A DNA stretch of 64,000 nucleotides from Aurantimonas sp036549475 (GTDB taxonomy: Bacteria; Pseudomonadota; Alphaproteobacteria; Rhizobiales; Rhizobiaceae): contig NZ_JAZHLI010000007.1 of NCBI RefSeq assembly GCF_036549475.1, positions 1 through 64,000 on the forward strand, read 5' to 3'. The notes under the pieces were generated by a model, which was not told the origin of the DNA, ran no database searches, and worked only from the letters and a program-made list of their open reading frames with translations. Positions 9,537-20,036 of this stretch are shown piece after piece. A program made the translations under genes and the position numbers. How positions within the stretch are numbered: position 1 is the first letter of the stretch; the number at the start of each line of letters is the position of its first letter.

Positions 9537-10145
9537 CTAGTGTTCCGAGGCTCCCGCCCCATCGCCGTCGCCCACGTCCGGATCAACATCGCCCCGCGCC
9601 TTACGGGCAGCCTTGTCAGACTTCAGCGCTGCCGCGATCAAATCGTCGGTCAGGATCAACCGGGCCTCGCCGATGGCGTCGAAGGGAATCTCCACCGCGC
9701 CCGGCTCGCCCTCGGCCGGCTGGTCCCGCTCGACGGTAATCGCCTCGTCGCCAACGGCTACGATCTTGCCGCGGTAACGCTTGCGGTCGTTAACCAGACG
9801 GCTGGTCTCGAGCTTCATCAGGAAGCCGGCCCAGGTCTCGAAGTCGCCCTTGCGCACGAGCGGCCGGTCGATGCCCGGCGAGGACACCTCCAGATGATAC
9901 GCCTTGTCGATCGGATCGTCGACATCGAGCACCGGAGAGATCGCGCGAGAGACCGCTTCGCAGTCCTCGACGGTCATCGTGCCGTCCGGGCGCTCCGCCA
10001 TGATCTGGACAGTCATGCCGTTCAGACCAGAGGTGCGCACGCGCACCAGCCGATAGCCAATCTGCTCGATCGCCGGCTCGACGATCTCGGCGATGCGGCC
10101 CTCCAGTCCCTGTTCCTTCACGATGCGGTCAGTTTCGGTCGTCAC
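9537..10145 (-). CDS. rimP: Ribosome maturation factor RimP (GTG start)
   Basis: RimP assists late 30S subunit assembly. The conserved core is clear: EGRIAEIVEPAIEQIGYRLV, TVEDCEAVSRAISPVLD and the signature YHLEVSSPGIDRPL. I place the start at a GTG preceded by CGGAG, which gives 202 residues and removes a 50-residue upstream extension (in-frame ATG at 10295) that runs through the trmB terminator and has no family resemblance. The C-terminal 30 residues are acidic and variable. It heads the nusA-infB operon. No initiator tRNA gene, which precedes rimP in enterobacteria, is present. Confidence 0.93.
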   Translation of the reverse strand: MTTETDRIVKEQGLEGRIAEIVEPAIEQIGYRLVRVRTSGLNGMTVQIMAERPDGTMTVEDCEAVSRAISPVLDVDDPIDKAYHLEVSSPGIDRPLVRKGDFETWAGFLMKLETSRLVNDRKRYRGKIVAVGDEAITVERDQPAEGEPGAVEIPFDAIGEARLILTDDLIAAALKSDKAARKARGDVDPDVGDGDGAGASEH

Positions 10146-10255
10146 GTTGCTCCGAGAGAACGGTTGCGGGCCCGGCGCCGGCCCAATTGATCGATCCGCG
10201 ATGTGGATTGGCGTCGTCGGACGCGTAATCGACGAAGAACCGGACCCCCGGTAAC

Positions 10256-10285
10256 AAAAAAGAGCGGGACCGGCAGGACCCACTC
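10256..10285 (-). terminator. Rho-independent terminator after trmB
   Basis: Read on the minus strand, a 7-bp stem (GAGTGGG paired with CCCGCTC, one G-U pair) with a 10-base loop is followed directly by six T residues. It lies about 90 bases past the trmB stop and before rimP, so it separates the metK-trmB transcript from the rimP-nusA operon. Confidence 0.8.
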
Positions 10286-10377
10286 TCTCGACCACATCGC
10301 AGAGAATTTGGGAGGGGTATACGCCGTTTTGCCCGGTGCATCAAGCATGTTCGAGCCAGACCAGCCTATGGGGCGGG

Positions 10378-11079
10378 TCAGTTGCGGCGGAAGGTCAGAT
10401 AGGCGGGTGGTCGACCCTCGCGGATCGCCTTTGCCTCGTACCGGGTGCCGGGCCAGGCTTCATAGGGTCGGTGCCAGTCGGCCGCACGGCACGCCGTCCA
10501 CTCGAATCCGGCATGATCGCGGCAATGACCCAAGGTCCAGTCGACGTAGGTGTCGATATCCGAGGCGAATCGGAAGAGTGCACCCGGCTTCAGGACACGG
10601 GCAATCCGGTCGAGATTGCGCTCGTTGACGAAGCGGCGCTTGAAATGGCGGCGCTTGGGCCAGGGGTCGGGATAAAACAGGTCGACGCCCGACAGGCTGC
10701 CATGGGGCAACCAGTCGAGCAGTCGCGTGGCATCGTCGTCATAGAGACTGACATTGGGCCGCGGTGCATCCTGGATGGCGCTGAGGAATTTCGCCATGCC
10801 GTTGACGAAGGGTTCGACCCCGATGAAGCCGGTGCCGGGATAGCGTCCGCTCTCATGCAGAAGATGCTCACCGCCCCCAAACCCGATTTCGAGGCGCACC
10901 GAGTCGACGGCAATCTCGAACAATTCGGTCAGGGACCGCGGCGCCGGCTCCGTGATATCCAGCCGCAATCTCGGCAGGACCTCTTCGATCAATGCAGCCT
11001 GACCGGGCCGAAGCCTTGGCCCCTTCAGGCGGCCGAAGAACGCCTCTCGCGAGCGCTCGGGTTGTCCTTCGGCCGCCAT
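10378..11079 (-). CDS. trmB: tRNA (guanine-N7-)-methyltransferase TrmB
   Basis: TrmB makes m7G46 in tRNA with S-adenosylmethionine. The 233 residues contain the methyl-donor site LEIGFGGGEHL, the acidic strand GVEPF, and the substrate motif DLFYPDPWPKRRHFKRRFV characteristic of the family, with the C-terminal GTRYEAKAIREGR. It lies six bases downstream of metK, which supplies its cofactor, and is followed by a terminator. Confidence 0.95.
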   Translation of the reverse strand: MAAEGQPERSREAFFGRLKGPRLRPGQAALIEEVLPRLRLDITEPAPRSLTELFEIAVDSVRLEIGFGGGEHLLHESGRYPGTGFIGVEPFVNGMAKFLSAIQDAPRPNVSLYDDDATRLLDWLPHGSLSGVDLFYPDPWPKRRHFKRRFVNERNLDRIARVLKPGALFRFASDIDTYVDWTLGHCRDHAGFEWTACRAADWHRPYEAWPGTRYEAKAIREGRPPAYLTFRRN

Positions 11080-11085
11080 ATCAGT

Positions 11086-12342
<1,257 letters not shown>

Positions 12343-12511
12343 CGATCCCTCTTTCCGTTTCTGGAGAATCCCCTCTTGGGGTCAGTCAGACGCGAGAGCT
12401 CGCCATACTCAGGGCATGGCAATTGTAACTTACGCCCGGCTTGATCTTGCGGAGTGCGGTTTGAGGCAATGGCGGCGCGGCGTCAAGTGCACTGGATTTC
12501 GAAGACCGGCA

Positions 12512-12946
12512 CTACTCGCTCGCAACGTGGCCGTCAGGTTCGCCCGCATCGGCCAGCGTGCGGACCAGATCGATCACGCGACGGCGCACTTTTGGATCAG
12601 CAATACGGACGAAGGCCCGGTTCAACTGGAGCCCTTCCGAAGAGGAGAGGAAGTCAACGACGTAATCGGAGCCCGATGTTTCCTGCAATCCATTTCCGCC
12701 GGAGGAACCGGTAGGGGCTTCTTCAAAAAAGAAAGACACCGGGACCGTCATGACCTCTGAAATCCGCTGCAGCCGGCTAGCGCCGATGCGGTTGGTACCC
12801 TTCTCGTACTTTTGGATTTGCTGAAATGTTATGCCAAGGCTCTCGCCCAGCTTTTCTTGGCTCATGCCGAGCATGGTCCTGCGAAGGCGCACACGAGACC
12901 CGACATGGATGTCGACCGGATTGGGCTTCTTTTTATTGTCGACCAT
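12512..12946 (-). CDS. XRE-family transcriptional regulator, PhrR/PraR-like
   Basis: The 144-residue protein has a Cro/CI-type helix-turn-helix at about residues 14-68 (VGSRVRLRRTMLGMSQEKLG, then the recognition helix in ITFQQIQKYEKGTNRIGAS), followed by a region with VPVSFFFEEAP and a C-terminal helix. The family is conserved in Hyphomicrobiales between lnt and metK; named members include PhrR of Sinorhizobium and PraR of Azorhizobium/Rhizobium, which affect stress, attachment or symbiosis. I chose the ATG with AAGG eight bases upstream; an ATG nine codons earlier has none. Targets here are unknown. Confidence 0.9.
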   Translation of the reverse strand: MVDNKKKPNPVDIHVGSRVRLRRTMLGMSQEKLGESLGITFQQIQKYEKGTNRIGASRLQRISEVMTVPVSFFFEEAPTGSSGGNGLQETSGSDYVVDFLSSSEGLQLNRAFVRIADPKVRRRVIDLVRTLADAGEPDGHVASE

Positions 12947-13094
12947 GGCAGGACCTTCTGTTCTCAGCATCATCGACTATCGCGCATTCCTACGATCCGA
13001 ACTGCCGATATACCCGGCTGCACCTCGCCCCGGACCGCAAGAAATTGTCGCAATCAATTTCGATCTCCGGGTTAGTCAGCCTGCGTCGCGCATG

Positions 13095-14795
13095 TCAATC
13101 AATCAGAGCGCGCATCCTTAATCGGGCTACTATCGGAACCATCCATATTGCCAAGAATGCGATCCAGAATGGTGTATTGCCCCATCGAGCGTAAATCGTG
13201 GCGTTGCTCGCCCTCGGCAAAGCGGTCTCAATGGTTCCCGTGGCGCCGAGCGCAAGACCGTCGAGCTGCCGGCCATAGGCATCTGTCACAACCGAAATTC
13301 CGGTGTTGGCGCTGCGCACCAATGGCAGACCGAATGCTACCGAAGTGAGTTCGGCCAGCCGGAGATGCTGATAGGGCCCAGGCGTATCACCGTACCATGC
13401 GTCATTGGTATCATTGACGAAAAAGCCTGGCCGCGTGTCCGGCGCTCCTGCGGATATCTCCGAGGGGAAGATGATCTCGTAGCAGATTAGCGGCAGGAAG
13501 GACGGTGCATCCTGGAGGGGAACCGGACTGCGGTTTGTGCCAGCAGAGAACCCCCCGGGCATTTCTGCCAGTTGGGACAGGCCGAAGCCTTCGAGCAGAT
13601 CCTGGAACGGCAGATACTCCCCGAAGGGCACAAGGTGGGTCTTGTCCCGGGCATCGACGATCTGGCCCGCATCATCGATGACGTAGACCGAGTTATACAC
13701 ACGCGAAGTCGTTATGTCCGTGCCCTCCAGACGCGCGGCGCCTGCGATCAGCGTCTCGCCCGGCTGAAGCACTTCGGCGATTCGCGCAATCGCGTCCGGC
13801 CGTTCCGTCAGGAGGAAGGGGAAAGCGGATTCTGGCCAGACGATCAGCGTTCGGATTTCTCCATCAACCGGTCCGGCCGCCGTCGCTGGTTCGGAGGCCG
13901 CTGCGGAGGCATCGCCCGTGGAGGCCGCGACTGCGTCGCTCCGGGTCAGGGACAGATGGCGGTCGAAGATCCGTTCGGCCTCCCGCCCATCCCATTTCAA
14001 CGACTGCAGGATGTTCGGCTGGACAACTCGCACGCGGACATTCTCGACCAGTTCGGTCGGATGCGTTTCGAGCCTCCAGACCCCGTATCCCACGTGTAGG
14101 ACAAGGAGCGCCGCCGCGGTCACCAGGACCGTCCCGCGACCGCACCTGTCGGCGAGCACGGCGGGACTTGCGAAGACGATGACGGCGAAGAGTGTCAGCC
14201 CATGGATGCCGATCAACGACGTTGTCTGCATCAACACAGGCAGCGGCGCGGCCATGACACCGATCTCGTTCCAGGGAAAACCGGTGAACAGGATCTCGCG
14301 CAGATATTCGAACAGCGCCAGGGAGCCAGCGAGAGCGAAGATACGATAGGCGCTGTCGGTCCAGACGAAACGGGCAAGCGCAGCGGCCAGACCGAAGTAG
14401 ACCGCGAGGATTGCCGGCAGGCCAAGCACTGCAAGCGGGATGAAAATCGCAAAGCTCGCGGCGTCGACCATCATCGCCGCCCCAAGCCACCAAAGGCCGG
14501 CAACAAAATAGCCGAAGCCGAACAGCCAGCCGGTCGCAAAGGCCGGTGCCATGCGACCCAGCAGCGATCGGCCCGGGTCCTGGGCGGCTCCATCGAGAAG
14601 CCAGACGAAGAGCGGAAAGCCGATGAAACCCACGGCCGGAAAATTGTACGGCGGCAACGCAAGCGTGCACACCGCGCCCGCCGCCAGGGTCAGGAGCACA
14701 CGACGCCAGCCCTCTACGAGCGACACCCACCCGGCGAGCCGGTCCAGAAAATTGTTGTCGCGAATGCGCTCGTCGCGGCGTGAGATAACGCTCAC
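13095..14795 (-). CDS. lnt: Apolipoprotein N-acyltransferase Lnt
   Basis: Lnt adds the third acyl chain to the N-terminal cysteine of lipoproteins at the outer face of the inner membrane. The 566-residue protein has about seven N-terminal membrane segments, then a nitrilase domain with the catalytic triad Glu322 (VWPESAFPF), Lys385 (DKTHLVPFGEYLPF) and Cys438 (LICYEIIFP), and a last C-terminal membrane helix. It shares a strand and cluster with corC and the PhrR-like gene as in rhizobia. LspA, the preceding step in the pathway, is encoded at about 38 kb. Confidence 0.95.
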   Translation of the reverse strand: MSVISRRDERIRDNNFLDRLAGWVSLVEGWRRVLLTLAAGAVCTLALPPYNFPAVGFIGFPLFVWLLDGAAQDPGRSLLGRMAPAFATGWLFGFGYFVAGLWWLGAAMMVDAASFAIFIPLAVLGLPAILAVYFGLAAALARFVWTDSAYRIFALAGSLALFEYLREILFTGFPWNEIGVMAAPLPVLMQTTSLIGIHGLTLFAVIVFASPAVLADRCGRGTVLVTAAALLVLHVGYGVWRLETHPTELVENVRVRVVQPNILQSLKWDGREAERIFDRHLSLTRSDAVAASTGDASAAASEPATAAGPVDGEIRTLIVWPESAFPFLLTERPDAIARIAEVLQPGETLIAGAARLEGTDITTSRVYNSVYVIDDAGQIVDARDKTHLVPFGEYLPFQDLLEGFGLSQLAEMPGGFSAGTNRSPVPLQDAPSFLPLICYEIIFPSEISAGAPDTRPGFFVNDTNDAWYGDTPGPYQHLRLAELTSVAFGLPLVRSANTGISVVTDAYGRQLDGLALGATGTIETALPRASNATIYARWGNTPFWIAFLAIWMVPIVARLRMRALID

Positions 14796-14908
14796 AGGGC
14801 CCCCTGCAGAATATGGTCAGGCCGACATATCACGCCCGTGCCGACGATAGGCAGAACATTCGGCTGCCGGCACTCCCGCTGAGACAGCCGGGTTATGCCG
14901 GCGCCGGA

Positions 14909-15970
14909 TCAGGCGTCGGCCAGCCCCTCCACAAAGCGGCGTCGCTTCTCACCCTGCCGGAAACGCACGATCCTCACGCGGCGAACCCGACGCGGATCGG
15001 CGTCGAGCACCTGAAATTCGAAGCCAGGCACGGCCTGCACCACCTCACCACGGGCCGGCACTCGACCGAGCTCGGAAAACAAGAGGCCGCCAATGGTGTC
15101 GGCCTCGTCTTCATACTCGCTGATGTCGAAATCCTCGCCGACCAGCTTGCGAACCTCGTCGAGATCTGCGCGGGCGTCAGCGTAATAGATGCCATCGCCA
15201 CTCTCGGTGATCATCGGCGCGTCGTCGTCATGCTCGTCTTCGATATTGCCGACGACCATCTCAATGATGTCCTCCAGCGAGACAAGGCCATCGGTACCGC
15301 CATATTCGTCGATGACCAGCGCCATCTGCGTCCGGGTGGCCTGCATGCGGGCCATCAGATCGGTCGCCAGCATGGAAGGCGGCACGAACAGCACCTTGCG
15401 GATAATGCCAAGGTCGGAAACCTTGCGGGCGAGGTTGATCTGGCGCAGATCAAGGCCGGCCCTGGCCTTGGCGGCCGGCTCCTTCGCAGCCTGGCCATTG
15501 GCGGGACGAGCAACACGGGTGATGTGGCCCACGACGTCGCGGATGTGGATCATGCCGCGCGGATCGTCGAGGCTTTCGCCATAAACCGGCATGCGCGAGT
15601 GGCCGCTCGATTCGAACTGCTTCATCAGTTCACCGAGGGTGGTGGTGATGTCCACCGCCTGGATGTCGGCGCGTGGCACCATGACGTCCTCGACGCGCAA
15701 CTCGCGCAGCCGCAGGATGTTGTTGAGCATCGCCCGTTCCTCAGGCGAGAAGGCCCCCTCGCCGGGATCGTGATGCAGCAGGGCCTGGGTCAGGTCCTCG
15801 CGCATCAGACGGGGCATGCGCGGACGCACCCGGTGGATCAGGCCGCCGAAGAAGCCCTCACCGCGGTTTGCGCCGCGCCGACTTCGGTCTTCGCCAGCGT
15901 GGTCGTCGCCGTTCTCGGCTCCGGCGGATCCTCGGTTGCCGTCAGCCGCAGCGTCAGTGTCGAAGGTCAT
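14909..15970 (-). CDS. corC: CorC/TlyC-type CBS-domain protein
   Basis: The 353-residue protein has no membrane segments. An N-terminal linker with MLNNILRLRELRVEDVMVPRADI leads into two CBS domains (about residues 95-230, including the LVIDEYGGTDGLVSLEDIIEMVVG motif) and a C-terminal CorC/HlyC transporter-associated domain. In enterobacteria CorC is linked to magnesium and cobalt efflux and the same neighbours (ybeY, phoH, miaB, lnt); rhizobial copies are often labelled hemolysins without good evidence. Its start overlaps the ybeY stop by 17 bases. Confidence 0.9.
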   Translation of the reverse strand: MTFDTDAAADGNRGSAGAENGDDHAGEDRSRRGANRGEGFFGGLIHRVRPRMPRLMREDLTQALLHHDPGEGAFSPEERAMLNNILRLRELRVEDVMVPRADIQAVDITTTLGELMKQFESSGHSRMPVYGESLDDPRGMIHIRDVVGHITRVARPANGQAAKEPAAKARAGLDLRQINLARKVSDLGIIRKVLFVPPSMLATDLMARMQATRTQMALVIDEYGGTDGLVSLEDIIEMVVGNIEDEHDDDAPMITESGDGIYYADARADLDEVRKLVGEDFDISEYEDEADTIGGLLFSELGRVPARGEVVQAVPGFEFQVLDADPRRVRRVRIVRFRQGEKRRRFVEGLADA

Positions 15971-16553
15971 CGTCTCGCTCTTGGTTCGCCGGAACGTCCT
16001 GTTCGGCTTCGTTCAAGGGACCGGGTTCGTCGCTATAGGGATCGGCGATTTCGAACTCGGCAAGGATGGCGATCTCCGCCGCCTCCATGTCGCTGGCCTC
16101 GGAGTCGATAATGTGGTCGAGGCCCATAAGATGCAGAAAGCCGTGGACCAGAAGATGGCGGAAATGGTCCGCCATGGCCTTACCCTCGTCGGCGGATTCC
16201 CGGCGAACCGTCTCGAAGGCCACCAGAAGATCGCCCAGAAGCGGGCCGGGACGTTCACCGGGCTCGAGGTCGGCCAGCGGGAAGGACAGGATATTGGTCG
16301 GCTTGTCCTTCCCGCGCCATTCGGCATTGACGGCGCGCACAGTCTCGTCGTCGGCCAGCGTCAATGAGATCTCGCTGACAAGGTCGCCGGGAAGACTCAG
16401 TCGCGCTGCCGCGACCGCAAAGGTCTGCGTCGCCATGACAGCGATGTCGCCAAGCCCCGCCTCGTCCCAGCGCGGATCCTTTACGGCAAGGGCGACGGTC
16501 AGTCCGTCATAGGTTGGCATATCGTAGGCGAGACCAGAGTGCGGTCGGGGCAT
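15954..16553 (-). CDS. ybeY: Endoribonuclease / rRNA maturation factor YbeY
   Basis: YbeY is a zinc-dependent endoribonuclease needed for 16S rRNA 3' processing and ribosome quality control. The metal site HGFLHLMGLDH (HxxxHxxxxxH) and the preceding SFPLADLE segment are present in this 199-residue protein. I keep the first ATG because it shares a base with the phoH stop (TAATG), which implies coupled translation; an ATG 11 codons later is possible but has no Shine-Dalgarno sequence. Confidence 0.94.
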   Translation of the reverse strand: MPRPHSGLAYDMPTYDGLTVALAVKDPRWDEAGLGDIAVMATQTFAVAAARLSLPGDLVSEISLTLADDETVRAVNAEWRGKDKPTNILSFPLADLEPGERPGPLLGDLLVAFETVRRESADEGKAMADHFRHLLVHGFLHLMGLDHIIDSEASDMEAAEIAILAEFEIADPYSDEPGPLNEAEQDVPANQERDDDLRH

Positions 16554-17599
16554 TATCGGGTTGCCGGGATGCCCGGCGCCCGCGCGCGCGTTGCATCTTC
16601 CTCATAGGCCTCGACGATCGCCTGGACGAGCGGATGCCGGACAACATCCTTGGCATCGAAGCGAACCGTCACCGCCTGCGGCACCTTTTCCAGAACGCGC
16701 AGTGCCTCTGCGAGACCGGATTTCTGTCCGGGAGGCAAATCGACCTGGGAGGGATCGCCGGTCACCACCATCCGAGCGTTCTCTCCCAGGCGGGTGAGGA
16801 ACATCTTCATCTGCATGGTGGTGGTGTTCTGCGCCTCGTCGAGGATCACGGCCGCATTCGCCAGGGTCCGGCCGCGCATGAAGGCCAGGGGCGCGATCTC
16901 GATCGCGCCGGCAGCCAGCGCCCGTTCCACCTTCTCGGCTGGAATCATGTCGTAGAGGGCGTCGTAGAGGGGTCGCAGATACGGATCGACCTTCTCCTTC
17001 ATGTCGCCGGGCAGGAAGCCCAGCCGCTCTCCGGCCTCGACCGCCGGGCGCGACAGGATGATGCGTTCGACCTGTCCGCGCTCGAGAAGCATGGCAGCAT
17101 GGGCGACGGCCAGATAGGTCTTGCCGGTGCCGGCCGGACCGACACCGAAGACGAGTTCGGCACGCTCCAGCGCCCGCATGTAGGCGTCCTGCGTCGGTGT
17201 ACGCGCATGGATCGTCCGCCGCCGCGTGGAGATCTGTGCCAGCGACATTCGGCCCTTCTTCTCCAGCGTCGGCAGATAGAGCTGATCGTCCGCCGCGATT
17301 GCCATGCGGATAGCCCCCTCGACATCCTTGATGCCGATCTCGGTGCCCGCCTGTAGCCGCTCGTAGAGATAGTCGAGCGCCCGCCGCGCCTGTTCGCAAC
17401 TCGTCGAATCGCCGCGGATCTCGACCTTGTTGCCACGGGCCCGTGCGTCGACCTTCAGTTTCTGCTCGAGAAGCGCGAGATGCTCGTCGAACTGGCCGAA
17501 GAGCGAGCCGGCGAGGCGATTGTCTTCGTAGGTCAAAACGATATGGGCCATGTCGGATGCGCCCGACACGGGGGCTGCGGTACTGCGCTCCGTCCTCAA
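16553..17599 (-). CDS. phoH: PhoH-like ATPase (TTG start)
   Basis: The 348-residue protein has an N-terminal KH-like region, Walker A GPAGTGKT at residues 154-161 and Walker B VILDEAQNTT. It belongs to the YbeZ branch of PhoH, which accompanies YbeY and is thought to act with it on RNA. I chose a TTG start: it overlaps the miaB stop (TTGA) and has AAGGAAG five bases upstream, while the next ATG (MAHIVLTYED, 16 codons on) has no Shine-Dalgarno sequence. Confidence 0.92.
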   Translation of the reverse strand: MRTERSTAAPVSGASDMAHIVLTYEDNRLAGSLFGQFDEHLALLEQKLKVDARARGNKVEIRGDSTSCEQARRALDYLYERLQAGTEIGIKDVEGAIRMAIAADDQLYLPTLEKKGRMSLAQISTRRRTIHARTPTQDAYMRALERAELVFGVGPAGTGKTYLAVAHAAMLLERGQVERIILSRPAVEAGERLGFLPGDMKEKVDPYLRPLYDALYDMIPAEKVERALAAGAIEIAPLAFMRGRTLANAAVILDEAQNTTTMQMKMFLTRLGENARMVVTGDPSQVDLPPGQKSGLAEALRVLEKVPQAVTVRFDAKDVVRHPLVQAIVEAYEEDATRARAPGIPATR

Positions 17600-19047
17600 G
17601 CGATCTTCCTTATCGGCTCGGCGCTCACGGCGCCCCCTGATGACCTGCTTTCGACAGGAACGGCGCCGCCGGTCGCCAGCAGCGAGTTCGGCAGGGTCGA
17701 TTCGATCCGCACGGTGACGATGTCGCCGATCTCGCCGGCAGTTGCATCCATCACCACCGGCTGCAGGAAGGGCGAGCGCCCGACCCGCTGGTGGGCATAG
17801 CGCCCGGGCTTTTCGACCAGGACATCGAGGTCGCGACCGACGAGTCTCTCGGCAAAATCGACCTGATGCTGGCGCAGCAGCGCCTGCAACCGTTGCAGCC
17901 GCTCCGACTTGACCGCCTCGTCGACATGCCCGTCCATCGTCGCGCCGGGTGTGCCGGGTCGCGGGGAATATTTGAAGGTAAAGGCCGAGGCGTAGCGTAC
18001 GTTTGAGACCAGGCTCATCGTGGCCTCGAAATCCTTATCGGTTTCCCCCGGAAAACCGACGATGAAATCGCCGGACAGCGCAATGTCGGGGCGGGCTGCA
18101 CGAATGCGATCGAGGAGCGTGAGATAGTCGGCGGCCGTGTGCCGACGGTTCATCGCCTTCAGGATGCGGTCGGATCCCGACTGCACTGGAAGGTGAAGAT
18201 AGGGCATCACCGCCGGCAGATCGCGATGGGCGGCGATCAGGTCGTCGGCCATGTCGCGGGGATGGGACGTCGTGTAACGCAGACGCGCGAAGCCGGGGAT
18301 CACGGCGAGAGCCCTCAGCAACCCGCCGAGGCCGATGTCCCGACCGGCCTCATCCTGCCCGGACCAGGCGTTGACGTTCTGGCCGAGAAGCGTGACCTCG
18401 CGCACGCCGGCCGCCGCAAGTGCGCGTGCCTCGCTCATGATTTGGGAGAGGGGGCGCGAAACCTCGGACCCCCGCGTATAGGGCACGACACAGAAGGTGC
18501 AGAACTTGTCGCAGCCTTCCTGGACGGTGAGAAAGGCCGTGACGCCGCGCGAACGGATCTGCCCAGCGGTCACTTTGGGCAGGTGCCGGAACTTGTCCTC
18601 GACGGCGTAGTCGGTCTCCACCACCTTGTCGCCGCGGTCCACTCGTGCGAGCGCCTCGGGCAGACGGTGATAGGTCTGGGGCCCGATGACGAGATCCACC
18701 ACGGGTGCCCGGTCGATGATCTCCCGGCCCTCGGCCTGGGCCACGCAACCGGCGACGGCGACCCGCATCTGGATCCCCTGCTCGGCCTTTTCAGCCTTCA
18801 GAAGACGGATGCGCCCCAGTTCGGAATAGATCTTCTCGGCGGCCCGTTCGCGAATATGGCAGGTATTGAGAAGAACGAGATCGGCATCCTCGATCACTTC
18901 GGTCGGCTCGTATCCGTCCCGCGCCAGGGCGTCGCCCATGCGCTGCGAATCATAGACGTTCATCTGGCAGCCATAGGTCTTGATGAAGACCTTGCGGGAA
19001 TTGACGCCGGTTCTGGCCGGAAATGTTGCTGCGGTCGTGTCGGTCAT
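17596..19047 (-). CDS. miaB: tRNA-2-methylthio-N6-isopentenyladenosine synthase MiaB
   Basis: MiaB is a radical-SAM methylthiotransferase acting on A37 of tRNAs reading UNN codons. The auxiliary iron-sulfur cluster ligands are Cys27 (YGCQMN), Cys63 (NTCHIRE) and Cys101 (AGCVAQ); the radical-SAM cluster motif CxxxCxxC is at 179, 183 and 186 (GCDKFCTFC). A C-terminal TRAM domain follows (LVGRDLDVLVEKPGRY to DIVTVRI). The 483-residue length fits. Translation of phoH probably depends on it through the TTGA overlap. Confidence 0.97.
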   Translation of the reverse strand: MTDTTAATFPARTGVNSRKVFIKTYGCQMNVYDSQRMGDALARDGYEPTEVIEDADLVLLNTCHIRERAAEKIYSELGRIRLLKAEKAEQGIQMRVAVAGCVAQAEGREIIDRAPVVDLVIGPQTYHRLPEALARVDRGDKVVETDYAVEDKFRHLPKVTAGQIRSRGVTAFLTVQEGCDKFCTFCVVPYTRGSEVSRPLSQIMSEARALAAAGVREVTLLGQNVNAWSGQDEAGRDIGLGGLLRALAVIPGFARLRYTTSHPRDMADDLIAAHRDLPAVMPYLHLPVQSGSDRILKAMNRRHTAADYLTLLDRIRAARPDIALSGDFIVGFPGETDKDFEATMSLVSNVRYASAFTFKYSPRPGTPGATMDGHVDEAVKSERLQRLQALLRQHQVDFAERLVGRDLDVLVEKPGRYAHQRVGRSPFLQPVVMDATAGEIGDIVTVRIESTLPNSLLATGGAVPVESRSSGGAVSAEPIRKIA

Positions 19048-19106
19048 GCGCCCTTCTGATCGGCCCCTCGTATGACTGTCGGCGCGCGCCGCCGGAAACG
19101 AGGGAC

Positions 19107-19985
19107 TTACCCTCCTATATCGACAGCATCGTGACGTGGTGCAAGCGCCGCATTGTCTTGCAGGCCGACGGAACCGCGCATTCTGCCGAGATTGTGGCCG
19201 CGAAGGCTCGCCGCCAGCATTTGCCTGACACTCTCATGCGCCACTCGCGCCACGCGCTTGCGGTCGGACGCGGCGGTGAAGACGATCGGCTCCCCGAAGG
19301 AGACCTCGACATCGATCGCGCCTTCCCGAAGGATGCCGAGAAGATGCGGGCCGAGTGCCACGTCGCCCGGCCAGGCGACGAAGGAGCGGAAGCGGCGTCC
19401 GAGCGGCACGCCGCTCGCGTGGGTATAGGCGATTGCCACCGGCTGCACCCGGACCTGCGCCGTGTGGGACGACACCAGTGCCGCCTGGGCCGCACCGAAC
19501 AACGCCGTCTTGAACGGCAGCACTTCGTTGCCGTCCGAGGTCGTGCCCTCGGCAAACAGCACCATGACGTCGCCTTCGGTGAGCCGACGCGCGATGGCGC
19601 CTGCCTGATGGCCAGTGCGGTGGCGCGCGCCGCGCTCGACGAAGACGGTACGCTGGAGTTTGGCCAGCAGGCCAAAGGCGGGCCAGCCCTCCACTTCCGA
19701 CTTGGCGATGAAGGACAGCGGCATGATCCGGCCGAGCACCAGTATGTCGGACCAGGATTGATGATTGGCGGCGATCAGCAGCGGATGATCCGGGCACGGG
19801 TGACCGACGATATGCACGCGCAGGCCGACCACCCGGCAGGCGATGCGATGCCACAGCACCGGCAAGCGGCGCGCCAGCTTCCAGCCGCGGGCGATTGCCA
19901 CAGCCTGGACCGGCCAAAGACATACGGTGACGACAACGAGGATGACGGTGACCGCCGCAATGCGCAGGTCGCCGATCATGGGCAT
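19107..19985 (-). CDS. 1-acyl-glycerol-3-phosphate acyltransferase family protein (PlsC/OlsA-like)
   Basis: After an N-terminal membrane segment (about residues 9-28) the 292-residue protein has the acyltransferase motif NHQSWSD (His75, Asp80), the motif FAEGTTSDG at 144-152, and a later PVAIAYTH. These define the PlsC superfamily, which acylates lysophosphatidic acid or, as OlsA, lyso-ornithine lipid. In rhizobia the copy beside miaB is the OlsA type, and an OlsB-like N-acyltransferase is encoded at about 36 kb, so ornithine-lipid synthesis is a reasonable inference; PlsC activity cannot be excluded. Confidence 0.85.
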   Translation of the reverse strand: MPMIGDLRIAAVTVILVVVTVCLWPVQAVAIARGWKLARRLPVLWHRIACRVVGLRVHIVGHPCPDHPLLIAANHQSWSDILVLGRIMPLSFIAKSEVEGWPAFGLLAKLQRTVFVERGARHRTGHQAGAIARRLTEGDVMVLFAEGTTSDGNEVLPFKTALFGAAQAALVSSHTAQVRVQPVAIAYTHASGVPLGRRFRSFVAWPGDVALGPHLLGILREGAIDVEVSFGEPIVFTAASDRKRVARVAHESVRQMLAASLRGHNLGRMRGSVGLQDNAALAPRHDAVDIGG

Positions 19986-20036
19986 CCGGCGCGCGTCACG
20001 CGCGATTGCTTCGTCTCTTCCTGCATCGTCATGCGC

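Noticed and set aside
10146..10377. Initiator tRNA gene before rimP, as in enterobacteria
   Set aside because: No cloverleaf or T-loop sequence is present; the gap holds a terminator.
12343..12511. Possible SAM-sensing riboswitch before metK
   Set aside because: Only a short CCCC/GGGG hairpin is visible; I could not align it to SAM-II, SAM-V or SAM/SAH conserved cores.
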